From Desulfobacula sp. (lineage in GTDB: Bacteria > Desulfobacterota > Desulfobacteria > Desulfobacterales > Desulfobacteraceae), in assembly GCA_029940245.1 (NCBI GenBank), contig JAOZRF010000057.1, positions 1-10,869 of the forward strand: 10,869 bases of DNA. The letters run 5' to 3'. Of this stretch, positions 1-8,380 are shown one piece after another. Positions within the stretch are counted from its first letter, which is position 1. Every line of letters begins with the position of its first letter. The translations under genes and the position numbers were made by a program. Below the pieces are notes generated by a model, which searched no databases, was not told the origin of the DNA, and worked only from the letters and a program-made list of their open reading frames with translations.

Positions 1-280
1 CAACTATCCCTTACCCCATATGCCTGTCCGCCTCACTTAAAACATCATAAGTGACTTGTATAATTTTTTAAAAATCAGTACCCGCTCCAAAACAAACTTC
101 GCTTTTACAATAATATAAAAACACGTTTTGATTCATAGAATGGACATCGACTGGTCTTTTGCCATCTGGATTTATTTTTAAAATAAATTTAAAAATACTT
201 TATTTCCAGCATACTTTTTTATTATTATCAAAATCATATTTTAATAATGAACAAAAATTTATAAAATAAAGGGGAAAATA
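1..280. other. AT-rich intergenic region upstream of the LUD gene
   Basis: No open frame here looks like a gene. The stretch holds a 6-bp inverted repeat CACTTA/TAAGTG at 34-39 and 48-53, followed by a perfect TATAAT at 59-64. The best -35 for that box (36-41, CTTAAA) is poor. A second weak promoter candidate is TTTCCA (203-208) with TATCAA (226-231) and a 17-base spacer, nearer the gene. The ribosome site AAAGGGG at 268-274 sits 6 bases before the ATG at 281. Several AT-only palindromes (171-187, 221-248) are probably chance in such AT-rich DNA. Confidence 0.5.
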
Positions 281-934
281 ATGAAAAATCCAATTGATAA
301 TTTCTGGAAACTAAAACTTGAAAATGTAAAAGAATCGCTTGAATCAAATAATTTTGAAGTATTTATTGCTGATAATTCAGTGGCAGCTTCAAAAATCGTT
401 TTAGAAAAAATACTACCTGCAATAGACATCAAAAGTATTTCCTGGGGTGGTTCCGTGACTTTTGTCGGGACTGGTCTTTATGATATTCTTAAAAATAAAG
501 AGGGTTTAAAGGTTCTTGATATATACAACAAATCTCTATCCAGTGATGAAAAAATGCAACTAAGAAGAAAAGCTCTTTTAACAGATCTTTTTATTACCGG
601 AACCAATGCTTTAACTGAAGATGGATGCCTGGTTAATCTTGATATGATAGGTAACAGAGTTGGTGCCCTTACATTTGGTCCTAAAAATGTTCTGGTTCTC
701 ACCGGCCGTAACAAGATTGTAGCTGATATTGAATCCGCAATGGATCGGATTAAAGATTATGTTGCACCTGCGAATGTCATGCGCCTTGATATGAAAACAC
801 CATGTATCAAAACCGGAGTCTGTTCCAAATGTAAAAGCAGCGACAGAATTTGTAATACATGGACGATCACACAAAACTCCTTTCCCAAAAAGAGGATCAA
901 AGTTGTAATAATACATGAAGACTTGGGATTATAG
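281..934 (+). CDS. LUD-domain (DUF162, LutC/YkgG-like) protein
   Basis: This is a 217-residue soluble protein of the LUD superfamily, to which LutC and LutB of the lactate-oxidation complex belong. Seen: the family GGS turn in SWGGSVT (about residues 54-60), the conserved stretch ITGTNALTEDG followed by NLDMIGNRV (about 105-127), and the typical end VVIIHEDLGL. Near the C-terminus four cysteines (C175, C181, C184, C191, in CIKTGVCSKC and DRICN) form a motif found in one LUD clade, plausibly a metal or Fe-S site (inference). There is no signal peptide or membrane segment. The ATG has a clear AAAGGGG site 6 bases upstream. No lutA or lutB partner is next to it, so a role in lactate oxidation is not shown by context. 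The gene is strikingly AT-rich compared with the efflux operon. Family is sure; function is not. Confidence 0.85.
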   Translation: MKNPIDNFWKLKLENVKESLESNNFEVFIADNSVAASKIVLEKILPAIDIKSISWGGSVTFVGTGLYDILKNKEGLKVLDIYNKSLSSDEKMQLRRKALLTDLFITGTNALTEDGCLVNLDMIGNRVGALTFGPKNVLVLTGRNKIVADIESAMDRIKDYVAPANVMRLDMKTPCIKTGVCSKCKSSDRICNTWTITQNSFPKKRIKVVIIHEDLGL

Positions 935-1030
935 AAAACGATTGATAAACAATTGCCTTATCGGGCCGCTTATACATTTTTGAAAGATCTGTTGGATGAA
1001 TTTGTAACCTGTCCTGAAGCATTTGAGTAA
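935..1030 (+). pseudogene. Short in-frame coding-like remnant behind the LUD stop
   Basis: Directly after the TAG at 932-934, the same frame stays open for 31 codons to a TAA at 1028-1030. It reads KTIDKQ, LPYRAAYTFLKDLLDEFV and TCPEAFE. The composition (helical, no odd runs) looks protein-like. There is no ATG and no ribosome site. The LUD protein already ends where its family ends, so this is probably not a lost C-terminus. It may be the tail of a decayed neighbour, or chance. I do not recognise it. Confidence 0.2.
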
Positions 1031-1078
1031 TGCATATATCTAAAGTTTAGATCAATTTGACAAAATTTCATTTTTAAG

Positions 1079-1106
1079 TTGCCAATACATTCTATGGTGC
1101 TACACT
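1079..1106 (+). promoter_or_regulatory. Candidate extended -10 promoter of rarD
   Basis: TTGCCA (1079-1084, 5 of 6 to consensus) is followed after 16 bases by TACACT (1101-1106, 4 of 6). The -10 is preceded by TGC, the extended -10 element. Transcription would start near 1113, giving a leader of about 18 bases to the ATG at 1131. Confidence 0.45.
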
Positions 1107-1130
1107 GATATCTTTTATTTGAGAGAATAT

Positions 1131-2006
1131 ATGAATCAACGAATTTCCGGAGTTTTGTTTGCCGTTGCAGCTTTTACAGCCTGGGGATTTTTACCGGCCT
1201 ATTGGAAACAGATGCAGAAGATCAGTCCCCTTGAAATCCTTTGCCATAGAATTGTCTGGTCCTGCATTTTTCTTACCATAATTATTTCTTTCCAGAAAAG
1301 GTGGGGAGAAGTGGAAGATATTGTTAAAACACCGGCAAAATTCAAAGGCCTTATTCTAAGCGGATTTTTGATAGGACTTAACTGGTTTGTCTATATCTGG
1401 GCAGTCAACTCAGGCCGGGTGGTGGAAACCAGTCTCGGGTATTATATCAATCCAATGTTTAATGTATTGATAGGCTATTTTCTCCTGAACGAAACTTTTG
1501 GCCGGCTACAACGTATCGCAGTGTTTTTTGCCACGATCGGTGTAGTTTATTCTCTTATTGCCTATGGTGACCTGCCCCTCTTTGCCTTGACCCTGGCAAC
1601 CACATTTGCCTTTTACGGCTATTGCAGAAAAAAAATACAGACCGCCCCCATCCCGGGCCTGTTAGTTGAGACCATGGTTTTGTTTGTCCCGGCGCTTTTT
1701 TATATCCTGTTTAGAATGATTTGGGTTGGCTCCTACTTTATCAATGATTTAATATTGACCCTTTGGATGATCGGTGCAGGTGTGGTAACCAGCCTTCCCC
1801 TGCTCTGGTTTGCAGCAGCAGCAAAAAGACTTAACCTGTCCACCATCGGTATCCTGCAATATCTGGCCCCTTCCATTGCGTTTATACTGGGTGTATTTAT
1901 TTATAAGGAAGACTTTACCCGCCACAATTTGATCACCTTTGGATTCATCTGGATGGGCGTGGTTTTGTATACCTGGGGATCTTTGATACAAAATCGACGG
2001 TCATGA
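1131..2006 (+). CDS. rarD: RarD-type EamA-family inner-membrane permease
   Basis: This 291-residue polytopic membrane protein is very close to the usual RarD length (about 296 in E. coli). Hydrophobic segments run almost end to end, as in the ten-helix drug/metabolite transporter fold. Landmarks of the RarD group are visible: CHRIVWS (38-44), NWFVYIWAVN (84-93), SLGYYINP (101-108), VVTSLPLLWF (218-227) and LQYLAPSIAF (242-251). RarD was named for a chloramphenicol-sensitive phenotype; its physiological substrate is not established. I chose the ATG at 1131 because AGAG at 1122-1125 is spaced 5 bases from it. The in-frame TTG at 1119 has no ribosome site of its own. It is a single-gene unit that converges on the polyferredoxin gene. 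Confidence 0.9.
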   Translation: MNQRISGVLFAVAAFTAWGFLPAYWKQMQKISPLEILCHRIVWSCIFLTIIISFQKRWGEVEDIVKTPAKFKGLILSGFLIGLNWFVYIWAVNSGRVVETSLGYYINPMFNVLIGYFLLNETFGRLQRIAVFFATIGVVYSLIAYGDLPLFALTLATTFAFYGYCRKKIQTAPIPGLLVETMVLFVPALFYILFRMIWVGSYFINDLILTLWMIGAGVVTSLPLLWFAAAAKRLNLSTIGILQYLAPSIAFILGVFIYKEDFTRHNLITFGFIWMGVVLYTWGSLIQNRRS

Positions 2007-2044
2007 TAAAATGATACAGGCTCAAAAACCATTTATCATTTTAT
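2006..2044. terminator. AT-rich hairpin between convergent genes
   Basis: ATAAAATGATA at 2006-2016 pairs perfectly with TATCATTTTAT at 2034-2044 (11 bp, 17-base loop). The hairpin lies in the 63-base gap between the convergent stop codons, and the right arm runs into TTTC. It could serve both directions. The stem holds only one G-C pair, so it may be weak. Confidence 0.4.
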
Positions 2045-2069
2045 TTCACACTTGCTGTTAAAATAAAAT

Positions 2070-2933
2070 TCAATGGTTTTGTTGTTTCCCAAAACTGAAA
2101 CCAAGCGCCCTGCCCGTTTTTCTACAGGCATCCACACAATCGCCGCAATTGGTACATTGTACATCGTTCATGACATTCAAATGCCTGGGGTCCAGGCCAA
2201 GGGAACAGGCTTTCCGGCATGGAGCCGGCACCTTGCTTGAAATACAGTTTTTTTCGTTAAAAATAATTTTAAGCCGAAAAGGATTTAACAGCTTGACAAG
2301 CCCAATAAGAACTGATTGCGGACAAATCCATCGACACCATATCCGTGTGCGAAATATAAATTCTACCACGAGAATGGCTCCGATAATCCAAGTCACAATA
2401 GACATATATTTTTGATTAAAAATGTATTGAAAAATATTGGAATATTGGAACGGCAGGGACACCTGGTTTAATACCGGTCTGCTGAAAAACGCCCAAACCA
2501 CAAAAAAACCGGCGCAAAAGGTCGCCACCTTCACAAAAACGGCACTTTCCAGGGTTTTAGTATTGATATTTTTTTTGGGTCGGACCTGGCAGGCCAGTCT
2601 ATTCATCAGTTCTGATAACAATCCAAAAGGACAAATCCAGGAGCAGAAAACAGTGCCCAGAAAAAAGGCAATAGTCAAAACCATGCCGGCACTGATCAAA
2701 AGTCTTATTGGCAGATACTGATTTTGAATGATCACCTGAAAAACGGCGAGAGGGTCTGAAAATGTCAGACTGCCCACATGTATGTTTAAAAAATTCCCCC
2801 AGATAAAGCTGAAGCCATTATTGTTCAGTATGGGAAGCAGGATAAAAAAAACAGCGACAAGTATTTGCATTGTCCGTCGCCAGATATGGATATCTTTTTT
2901 AAATTTTTTTTCGTATTTCTTGACAAAAAACAA
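2070..2933 (-). CDS. NapH/YccM-like membrane polyferredoxin (4Fe-4S protein)
   Basis: This 287-residue membrane iron-sulfur protein has the architecture of NapH/CcoG/NosR-type quinol-linked electron-transfer proteins. After a basic N-terminus with RR (19-20) come about four to five transmembrane segments (about 22-40, 76-96, 131-150, 176-196). Two membrane-edge CxxxCP motifs follow the helices: CSWICP (97-102) and CRWICP (200-205). The cytoplasmic tail has one canonical [4Fe-4S] set, C260-x2-C263-x2-C266-x3-C270. Before it is a non-standard three-cysteine set, C230, C239 and C243. A TTG start at 2933 is chosen because AGGA (2941-2944) lies 7 bases upstream and it keeps the RR-first helix intact; the next ATG, at residue 22, would lose this. 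No nap, nos or other reductase genes are adjacent, so the electron partner is unknown. Confidence 0.85.
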   Translation of the reverse strand: MFFVKKYEKKFKKDIHIWRRTMQILVAVFFILLPILNNNGFSFIWGNFLNIHVGSLTFSDPLAVFQVIIQNQYLPIRLLISAGMVLTIAFFLGTVFCSWICPFGLLSELMNRLACQVRPKKNINTKTLESAVFVKVATFCAGFFVVWAFFSRPVLNQVSLPFQYSNIFQYIFNQKYMSIVTWIIGAILVVEFIFRTRIWCRWICPQSVLIGLVKLLNPFRLKIIFNEKNCISSKVPAPCRKACSLGLDPRHLNVMNDVQCTNCGDCVDACRKTGRALGFSFGKQQNH

Positions 2934-2998
2934 TTATCTATCCTAAAAGGGTCTTAAAATTTATCAAAAAAAATCTACACCTTGGAAAAAACAAAATT

Positions 2999-3027
2999 AG
3001 ATTAGCATAAACGATTTCCAGGTTCAA
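2999..3027 (-). promoter_or_regulatory. Candidate promoter of the polyferredoxin gene
   Basis: On the minus strand, TTGAAC (3027-3022) is followed by a 17-base spacer and TAATCT (3004-2999), with TGC just before the -10 (an extended -10). It lies between the cyclophilin terminator and the TTG start, which supports separate transcription of the polyferredoxin. Confidence 0.35.
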
Positions 3028-3059
3028 TAAATTGGCTGGTTAAAGAAAATATTGGGGAA

Positions 3060-3099
3060 AATAAAGGCCGAAACAAAAAAAACTGTCCCAGCCTTTATT
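3060..3099 (-). terminator. Rho-independent terminator of the cyclophilin gene
   Basis: AATAAAGGC (3060-3068) and GCCTTTATT (3091-3099) form a 9-bp stem with a 22-base loop, 34 bases beyond the cyclophilin stop. On the minus strand the stem ends in CCTTTATTTT, a suitable U-rich tail. It separates the cyclophilin from the downstream polyferredoxin. Confidence 0.6.
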
Positions 3100-3133
3100 A
3101 TGATTTTATTCTATTGATATTTAGCAAAATTTT

Positions 3134-3664
3134 TTATGCTTTGGGCAGTTTGGGAAATTGTTTGTTCAAGGTTTTATTCCATTCGTCCAGGTTGGATTTC
3201 ACCTTTTTAAACAATGCACCTGAATTCCCTTTAATGGTGATTTTTTCAATAATATCGCCCTGGACAATACTGTCCACAACTTTCTGGTCTTCATCGCTTT
3301 CCACCACGCCAAAAACAGTATGCATACCGTTAAGATGGGGAGTCGGGCAATGGGTAATAAAAAACTGACTGCCGTTTGTTCCAGGACCTGCATTGGCCAT
3401 GGAAAGAATGCCGGGTTTGTCATGTTTCAGATCTGTTTTGCATTCATCCTTAAATTCATAACCAGGCCCACCCATTCCATTCCCGTAAGGGCACCCGCCC
3501 TGAATCATGAAATCTGGAATAACACGATGAAATTTAAGGCCATTATAATATTCCCTTTTTGCAAGATTTGCAAAATTACCACAGGTAATGGGGGTCTGGT
3601 CAGCAAATAGCTTTATATTGATAGGGCCTTTGCTTGTTTCAATAATTGCTGTTAAATCAGGCAT
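3134..3664 (-). CDS. Cyclophilin-type peptidyl-prolyl cis-trans isomerase (PpiB-like)
   Basis: This 176-residue cyclophilin would catalyse cis-trans isomerisation of X-Pro bonds during protein folding. There is no signal peptide, so it is cytoplasmic. The active-site block [13 protein letters not shown] (45-57) supplies the catalytic Arg47, with Phe52, Met53 and Gln55. [16 protein letters not shown] (89-104) and [10 protein letters not shown] (110-119) complete the pocket. The position of human CypA Trp121 is His110, as in many bacterial cyclophilins, which usually means weak cyclosporin binding. The core ends near residue 147; a lysine-rich tail of about 30 residues ([19 protein letters not shown]) makes it slightly longer than E. 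coli PpiB. AAAAGGAG (3678-3671) sits 6 bases before the ATG. It is divergent from the efflux operon. Confidence 0.93.
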   Translation of the reverse strand: MPDLTAIIETSKGPINIKLFADQTPITCGNFANLAKREYYNGLKFHRVIPDFMIQGGCPYGNGMGGPGYEFKDECKTDLKHDKPGILSMANAGPGTNGSQFFITHCPTPHLNGMHTVFGVVESDEDQKVVDSIVQGDIIEKITIKGNSGALFKKVKSNLDEWNKTLNKQFPKLPKA

Positions 3665-3700
3665 ATTTTTCTCCTTTTTATTAAAAAATAAATACAGCCA

Positions 3701-3728
3701 AAACTAAGGACTGGTTTTCAGTTGTCAA
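3701..3728 (-). promoter_or_regulatory. Possible promoter of the cyclophilin gene
   Basis: A perfect TTGACA on the minus strand (3728-3723) is followed after 16 bases by TAGTTT (3706-3701), a poor -10. The position, 37 bases before the start codon, is right, but the -10 match is weak. Confidence 0.28.
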
Positions 3729-3790
3729 ATAAAAAAAAATGAAGGGCAAAAAGGACGCAGATCGCACTGCAACAGGCCGGGAAGTGTCAG

Positions 3791-3812
3791 AACCAATGCA
3801 AAACCAATGCAA
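3791..3812 (+). repeat. Exact 11-bp tandem repeat upstream of the efflux promoter
   Basis: AACCAATGCAA occurs twice back to back (3791-3801, 3802-3812), ending 5 bases before a perfect TTGACA. The 11-base period is close to one DNA helical turn, as for paired regulator half-sites. The second copy also forms an inverted pair CAATG (3805-3809) / CATTG (3816-3820) that runs into the -35. It is a candidate operator (inference). Confidence 0.45.
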
Positions 3813-3817
3813 AAACA

Positions 3818-3846
3818 TTGACAAATAGCAAGATAAAATAGATCAT
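3818..3846 (+). promoter_or_regulatory. Candidate promoter of the RND efflux operon
   Basis: A perfect -35 TTGACA (3818-3823), a 17-base spacer and GATCAT (3841-3846, 4 of 6) would start transcription near 3853. That leaves a leader of about 95 bases, which contains the 10-bp palindrome TGAATATTCA (3899-3908) before the ribosome site at 3937-3942. Confidence 0.4.
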
Positions 3847-3948
3847 AATAAAAAGTTTTGTAGCGGCCTTAGGAATGTTGCAGGAATGCAGATAAATTTG
3901 AATATTCATCAGATGATAAAAAACAACCACTTGGGTAAGGAGAAAACA

Positions 3949-5121
3949 ATGATTATAAAATCACTGTGCAGAATATGGATCTTATTGGGAATCATCTGTT
4001 TTTTCACAGGCTGCAATGAAAAAATTGAACCCGGCACTACGGGGACAGGCCCGCCCGCATCCATCAAAGCGGCCACGGCTGTGGCAGCCATCAGCAATCA
4101 AGCCTTTGTTTACGAGGCCGTTGGGACCATAACGGCCCAGAATTCCACCACCCTGTCCGGAAAAATCATGGGAACTGTCAAGGCGGTAAATGTCAAAGAG
4201 GGGGACATCGTCAAGAAAGGGGATATCCTGGTTATCCTGGATGAACGCCAGGTTGCCGCAGATCTGCGTCAGAGCGAAGCCGGCCTGTCCGAAGCAAGAA
4301 AGGCTGAGGCCGCTGCCATCTCTGCCAGGGATGCGGCCCGTGCAGGGGCTGAACTTGCTCAAGCCACCTACAAACGCTATCAGAAGCTGTTTAATGAAGA
4401 ATCTGCAACCCGACAGGAATTTGAAGAAATTGAAGCCCGGCATCGCCAGGCCCAGGCCGCCCTGTCACAGGCTGAAGCCATGGTGGCAGCTGCCCGGTCT
4501 CGAATTCAGCAGGCCCAGGCCACTGTTTCCGGGGCCAGCATTTCAAAAAAAGATGCAATGATTCGTGCCCCCTATGATGGAATCGTGGCAGCCAAAATGA
4601 TTAATGTCGGCGACCTGGCATCGCCGGGAAGTCTGTTACTCACTCTGGAAAAAACAGGGGGATTCCAGGCTGAACTGGTGCTTCCGGAACATCATATCCA
4701 GACCGTACACATCGGCCAGTCCATGGATGTCAGCATTCCGGGCCAGAAGGATTCTCCACTGATTACTGGCATGATAAAAACCATTGTTCCCATGGCAGAT
4801 CAGAGAAGCCGCTCCTTTACGGTCAAGGTCATTCTTCCGGAAAATGTATTGCTCCGCTCAGGCATGTTTGCCAGGGCCAGCATCCCGGTAGGCGAAGGCG
4901 GCATGCTGTTGATTCCTGAATCAGCCCAGGTGGTCCAGGGACAGCTCACGGGTTATTTCCTGGTAGATGATGCTCGCATTGCCCGGTTCCGTCTCATGAG
5001 AACGGGCAGGCATTTTGGGGATCAGATTGAAATCATTTCAGGGATGAAACCCGGGACCCGGTATGTTGTATCTCCTCCTGTGGAATTAAAGGATGGAATA
5101 AAAGTTGAGGATGCATCATGA
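3949..5121 (+). CDS. RND efflux periplasmic adaptor (membrane fusion) lipoprotein
   Basis: This 390-residue HlyD/AcrA-type adaptor links the inner-membrane pump to the outer-membrane channel. A short signal helix (about 5-20) ends in the lipobox-like FFTGC, so Cys22 is the probable lipidated residue; Asn follows it. The half-lipoyl motif [18 protein letters not shown] (75-92) is followed by an Ala/Gln/Glu-rich coiled-coil hairpin (about 100-198). The second half-lipoyl, [18 protein letters not shown], spans 205-222. Beta-barrel and membrane-proximal domains fill the rest. The ATG at 3949 is chosen over an in-frame ATG at 3886 because AAGGAG (3937-3942) lies 6 bases upstream and the signal peptide then begins at residue 1. 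Its stop overlaps the pump start (ATGA), which suggests translational coupling. Substrate is unknown. Confidence 0.92.
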   Translation: MIIKSLCRIWILLGIICFFTGCNEKIEPGTTGTGPPASIKAATAVAAISNQAFVYEAVGTITAQNSTTLSGKIMGTVKAVNVKEGDIVKKGDILVILDERQVAADLRQSEAGLSEARKAEAAAISARDAARAGAELAQATYKRYQKLFNEESATRQEFEEIEARHRQAQAALSQAEAMVAAARSRIQQAQATVSGASISKKDAMIRAPYDGIVAAKMINVGDLASPGSLLLTLEKTGGFQAELVLPEHHIQTVHIGQSMDVSIPGQKDSPLITGMIKTIVPMADQRSRSFTVKVILPENVLLRSGMFARASIPVGEGGMLLIPESAQVVQGQLTGYFLVDDARIARFRLMRTGRHFGDQIEIISGMKPGTRYVVSPPVELKDGIKVEDAS

Positions 5122-8100
5122 CCATCAAATTGGGACCGGCCGGGAAAATTGCCTCGTTTTTCATTAATTCCAAACTGACCCCGTTGATTATCATTGCATC
5201 TATCCTCCTGGGTATTGCAGCAATTATTGCCCTGCCCAGAGAAGAAGAACCACAAATCATCGTTCCCATGATAGACGTGTTTGTCCAGATGCCCGGAGCC
5301 AATGCCAAAGAGGTGGAGCAGCGAGTCACCAAACCCATGGAAAAACTGCTCTGGGAGATCCCCGGCGTTGAATACATTTATTCTACATCCATGCCCGGCA
5401 TGTCCATGGTTGTGGTCCGTTTCCTGGTGGGACAGGACCAGGAATCTGCCATTGTCCGGCTTCAATCAAAACTCATGGCAAATTATGACCGGATTCCCTC
5501 GGGGGTGAGCCAGCCGCTGATCAAGCCCAGATATATTGACGACGTCCCCATCCTGGCCCTGACCTTCTGGAGCGAAGAGGTTGACCATTACCTGCTCAGG
5601 CGGCTGGTTTCCGAGGTGGAGGACCGGGTCAAGCAGGAACCCAATGTCTCCATCACCACCATCATCGGCGGGGAGGCGCGGCAGGTGAATGTGCGGCTGG
5701 ACCCCATCCGTCTGGCAGCATACGGCCTGGACATGCAACAGGTGACAGGCCTTGTGGCAGCTGCCAATCAGGCATCTGATTCAGGGAATTTTCCGTCCAG
5801 GCAGGGCCAGATTGTAATCCATACAGGTGGTCTTCTTAAGGATGCTGAGGATGTGGGCCGGGTTGTGATCAATGTCTACAAGGGGCGACCCGTGTATTTG
5901 CGGGACGTGGCCGAAATTGTAGACGGACCATCAGATCCTTTGCAATATGTCTTTTTCGGCACGGGCCCTGCAGCCAGTGAAAAACAGATACATACCATGG
6001 ATACCTCCAAAGGTGTCTGGCCCGCCGTCACCCTGACCGTGGCCAAGCGCAAAGGCACCAATGCCATCAGTGTAGCGGAAAAGGTATTGGAAAGGGTCAA
6101 GGATGCCAAAGGGAGGATTATCCCGGACAATGTTCACATGACAATTACCCGACACTATGGTGAAACAGCCAGGGAAAAATCCAATGAACTGCTGTTTCAC
6201 ATGCTCATTGCCGTTGTGTCCGTCACCATTCTTATCTGGTTTACCCTGGGCCACAGGGAATCCGGGGTTGTGGCCTTTGCCATTCCCGTAACCCTGGCCC
6301 TGTCCCTGACGACTTTTTACCTGTACGGCTATACCCTGAACCGTATCACCCTGTTTGCCCTGATTTTTTCCATTGGTATCCTTGTGGATGACGCCATAGT
6401 GGTAGTGGAAAACGTGGTTCGTCATTACAGATTGGAGGAAAATAAGGGCCGGTCCAAATTCAAGGTGGCTATCGAAGCTGTGGATGAAGTGGGCAATCCC
6501 ACTATTCTTGCCACACTTGCCGTCATTGCCGCGATTCTGCCCATGGCCTTTGTGGGAGGTCTCATGGGCCCCTACATGCGTCCCATACCCATGGGCGCTT
6601 CAGCAGCCATGTTTTTCTCCCTTTTAGTGGCCTTTATCGTAACACCATGGGCATCGGTGCGCATGATAAAGGCTGAAAAAGGGAGCCATGGGGATCATCA
6701 AAAGGAAGACTGGTCCATAAGGCTTTATCGGAAAATCATGAATCCCCTGCTTCACAAGCCTGTCTTTCGATGGGGCTTCCTGCTCCTCGTGACAGGCCTG
6801 CTTGTTTTGTCCTGTGCCATGGTTGCCGTGGGGCTGGTCCGGGTAAAGATGCTGCCTTTTGACAACAAGAGTGAATTCCAGGTGATCCTGGACATGCCCG
6901 AGACTGCCACCCTTGAAGAGACAGCCTCGGCTGCAATGGAAATGGGAGAATATCTTTCAACCGTTAATGAGGTTGTGGATTATCAGATCCACGCAGGAAC
7001 AGCCGGACCCTATAATTTCAACGGCCTGGTCCGTCATTATGACCTGAGACGGGGTCCAAACATGGCTGATATCCAGGTCAACCTGGCCGGCAAGGATAAA
7101 CGTAAACAGCAGAGCCATGAAATTGCCAAACGAGTGAGACCGGCCTTGAAAACTATTGCCGACAGCTATGGAGCAAGTGTAAAGATTGCTGAGGTTCCGC
7201 CTGGGCCGCCAGTATTGTCAACCCTGGTGGCTGAAATTTACGGGCCGGACTATGAACAACAGAAAGAACTGGCCCTCAAAATACGGGATATTTTTGAAAC
7301 CACAGAAGGGGTGGTGGATATAGACTGGTACATGGAAGATGAACAGATCCGGTACCAGCTGGATATTGACCAGGAAAAGGCTGCCCTGCATGGTATCAGC
7401 GTCGGCAGGATAGCCCGGACACTCAAGATTGTCCTGGAAGGACAAAAAGCCGGTCTGCTTCACCAGCCCCTGGAAAGGGAGGATGTCCCCATTGTGCTCC
7501 AGCCGGCACTGGCCACCAGGGCCGGGGTGGACCGGCTCGGGGCTGTCAAGATCCCGGATGTGGACGGCAGCCTGGTGGATTTGGCCTCCCTGCTTCATGT
7601 CCGCCAGACAGAACTGGATAGAAGCATCTATCATAAAAATCTGATGCCTGTCATCTATGTCACCGGGGATGTGGCTGGGGCAAAGGAAAGCCCGGTCTAT
7701 GCCATCCTGGAGATGTGGAAAAAAATCGACGCTATTACTACGGCCCAGGGCTATGGCATTGTCCAGCACACGGCTGCCCTGCCTGAAACCGACCGGCATC
7801 TTGCCATGAAATGGGACGGGGAATGGCATATCACCTATGAGGTGTTCCGGGATCTGGGCCTGGCCTTTGGCGTGGTGCTGATCCTGATTTTTGTCCTTGT
7901 AGTGGGATGGTTCCAGTCCTTTTCAACGCCCTTTGTAATCATGGTGGCCATTCCCTTTTCTCTGATCGGAATTCTGCCTGCCCACTGGGCCATGCATGCC
8001 TTTTTTACGGCCACATCCATGATCGGCTTCATTGCCGGAGCTGGGATAGTGGTCAGAAACTCCATTATCCTGGTGGATTTTATTGAGTTAAGGATTGCCC

Positions 8101-8366
8101 AGGGCATGCCATTGGATGAGGCAGTTATTGATGCCGGAGCAGTAAGGTTCCGTCCCATGATGCTGACGGCTGCTGCTGTGGTTGTCGGGGCTTCGGTCAT
8201 CCTGTTTGATCCTATTTTCCAGGGTCTTGCCATATCTTTGATGGCCGGAGAAGTTGCCTCACTGCTGTTCTCCAGAATGACGGTGCCTGTGCTGTATTTC
8301 ATGGACAAACGCTGGGAAGACAAGCATCAAAAAAAGAACGTGCCAATGGCTGATACAACCCATTGA
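5118..8366 (+). CDS. RND efflux pump, inner-membrane permease (AcrB-like, HAE1-type)
   Basis: This 1082-residue proton-driven exporter has the duplicated RND layout. TM1 is at about 20-40, a large periplasmic porter loop at about 41-355, TM2-6 at about 356-510, TM7 at about 552-572, a second porter loop at about 573-905, and TM8-12 at about 906-1062. TM4 carries the proton-binding pair Asp424-Asp425 in [14 protein letters not shown], matching AcrB Asp407/Asp408. In TM11 Arg1010 and Thr1017 match AcrB Arg971 and Thr978. In TM10 the AcrB Lys940 position is Arg980 ([13 protein letters not shown]). The TM4 motif argues for a drug/organic-compound pump rather than a CusA-type metal pump. It is slightly longer than AcrB (1049). 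No separate ribosome site is obvious; translation is probably coupled to the adaptor through the 4-base overlap. The family is certain, the substrate is not. Confidence 0.95.
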   Translation: MTIKLGPAGKIASFFINSKLTPLIIIASILLGIAAIIALPREEEPQIIVPMIDVFVQMPGANAKEVEQRVTKPMEKLLWEIPGVEYIYSTSMPGMSMVVVRFLVGQDQESAIVRLQSKLMANYDRIPSGVSQPLIKPRYIDDVPILALTFWSEEVDHYLLRRLVSEVEDRVKQEPNVSITTIIGGEARQVNVRLDPIRLAAYGLDMQQVTGLVAAANQASDSGNFPSRQGQIVIHTGGLLKDAEDVGRVVINVYKGRPVYLRDVAEIVDGPSDPLQYVFFGTGPAASEKQIHTMDTSKGVWPAVTLTVAKRKGTNAISVAEKVLERVKDAKGRIIPDNVHMTITRHYGETAREKSNELLFHMLIAVVSVTILIWFTLGHRESGVVAFAIPVTLALSLTTFYLYGYTLNRITLFALIFSIGILVDDAIVVVENVVRHYRLEENKGRSKFKVAIEAVDEVGNPTILATLAVIAAILPMAFVGGLMGPYMRPIPMGASAAMFFSLLVAFIVTPWASVRMIKAEKGSHGDHQKEDWSIRLYRKIMNPLLHKPVFRWGFLLLVTGLLVLSCAMVAVGLVRVKMLPFDNKSEFQVILDMPETATLEETASAAMEMGEYLSTVNEVVDYQIHAGTAGPYNFNGLVRHYDLRRGPNMADIQVNLAGKDKRKQQSHEIAKRVRPALKTIADSYGASVKIAEVPPGPPVLSTLVAEIYGPDYEQQKELALKIRDIFETTEGVVDIDWYMEDEQIRYQLDIDQEKAALHGISVGRIARTLKIVLEGQKAGLLHQPLEREDVPIVLQPALATRAGVDRLGAVKIPDVDGSLVDLASLLHVRQTELDRSIYHKNLMPVIYVTGDVAGAKESPVYAILEMWKKIDAITTAQGYGIVQHTAALPETDRHLAMKWDGEWHITYEVFRDLGLAFGVVLILIFVLVVGWFQSFSTPFVIMVAIPFSLIGILPAHWAMHAFFTATSMIGFIAGAGIVVRNSIILVDFIELRIAQGMPLDEAVIDAGAVRFRPMMLTAAAVVVGASVILFDPIFQGLAISLMAGEVASLLFSRMTVPVLYFMDKRWEDKHQKKNVPMADTTH

Positions 8367-8380
8367 ATGAGGAGAGATAA

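Noticed and set aside
171..248. AT-only palindromes upstream of the LUD gene
   Set aside because: They consist of A and T alone in a region that is nearly all A/T, so chance explains them.
1057..1062. Perfect TTGACA as the -35 for rarD
   Set aside because: No acceptable -10 lies 15-19 bases downstream; the TTGCCA/TACACT pair is better.
1119..1130. TTG start for rarD
   Set aside because: The AGAG ribosome site lies after it and serves the ATG at 1131.
3791..3812. Tandem repeat as the start of a CRISPR array
   Set aside because: Only two contiguous 11-base copies with no spacers.
3886..3948. Upstream ATG for the adaptor
   Set aside because: It would put 21 polar residues before the lipoprotein signal; the ATG at 3949 has AAGGAG at the right distance.
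5118..8366. Pump as a CusA-type heavy-metal exporter
   Set aside because: TM4 carries the Asp-Asp HAE1-type motif, and I could not assign the CusA methionine triad.
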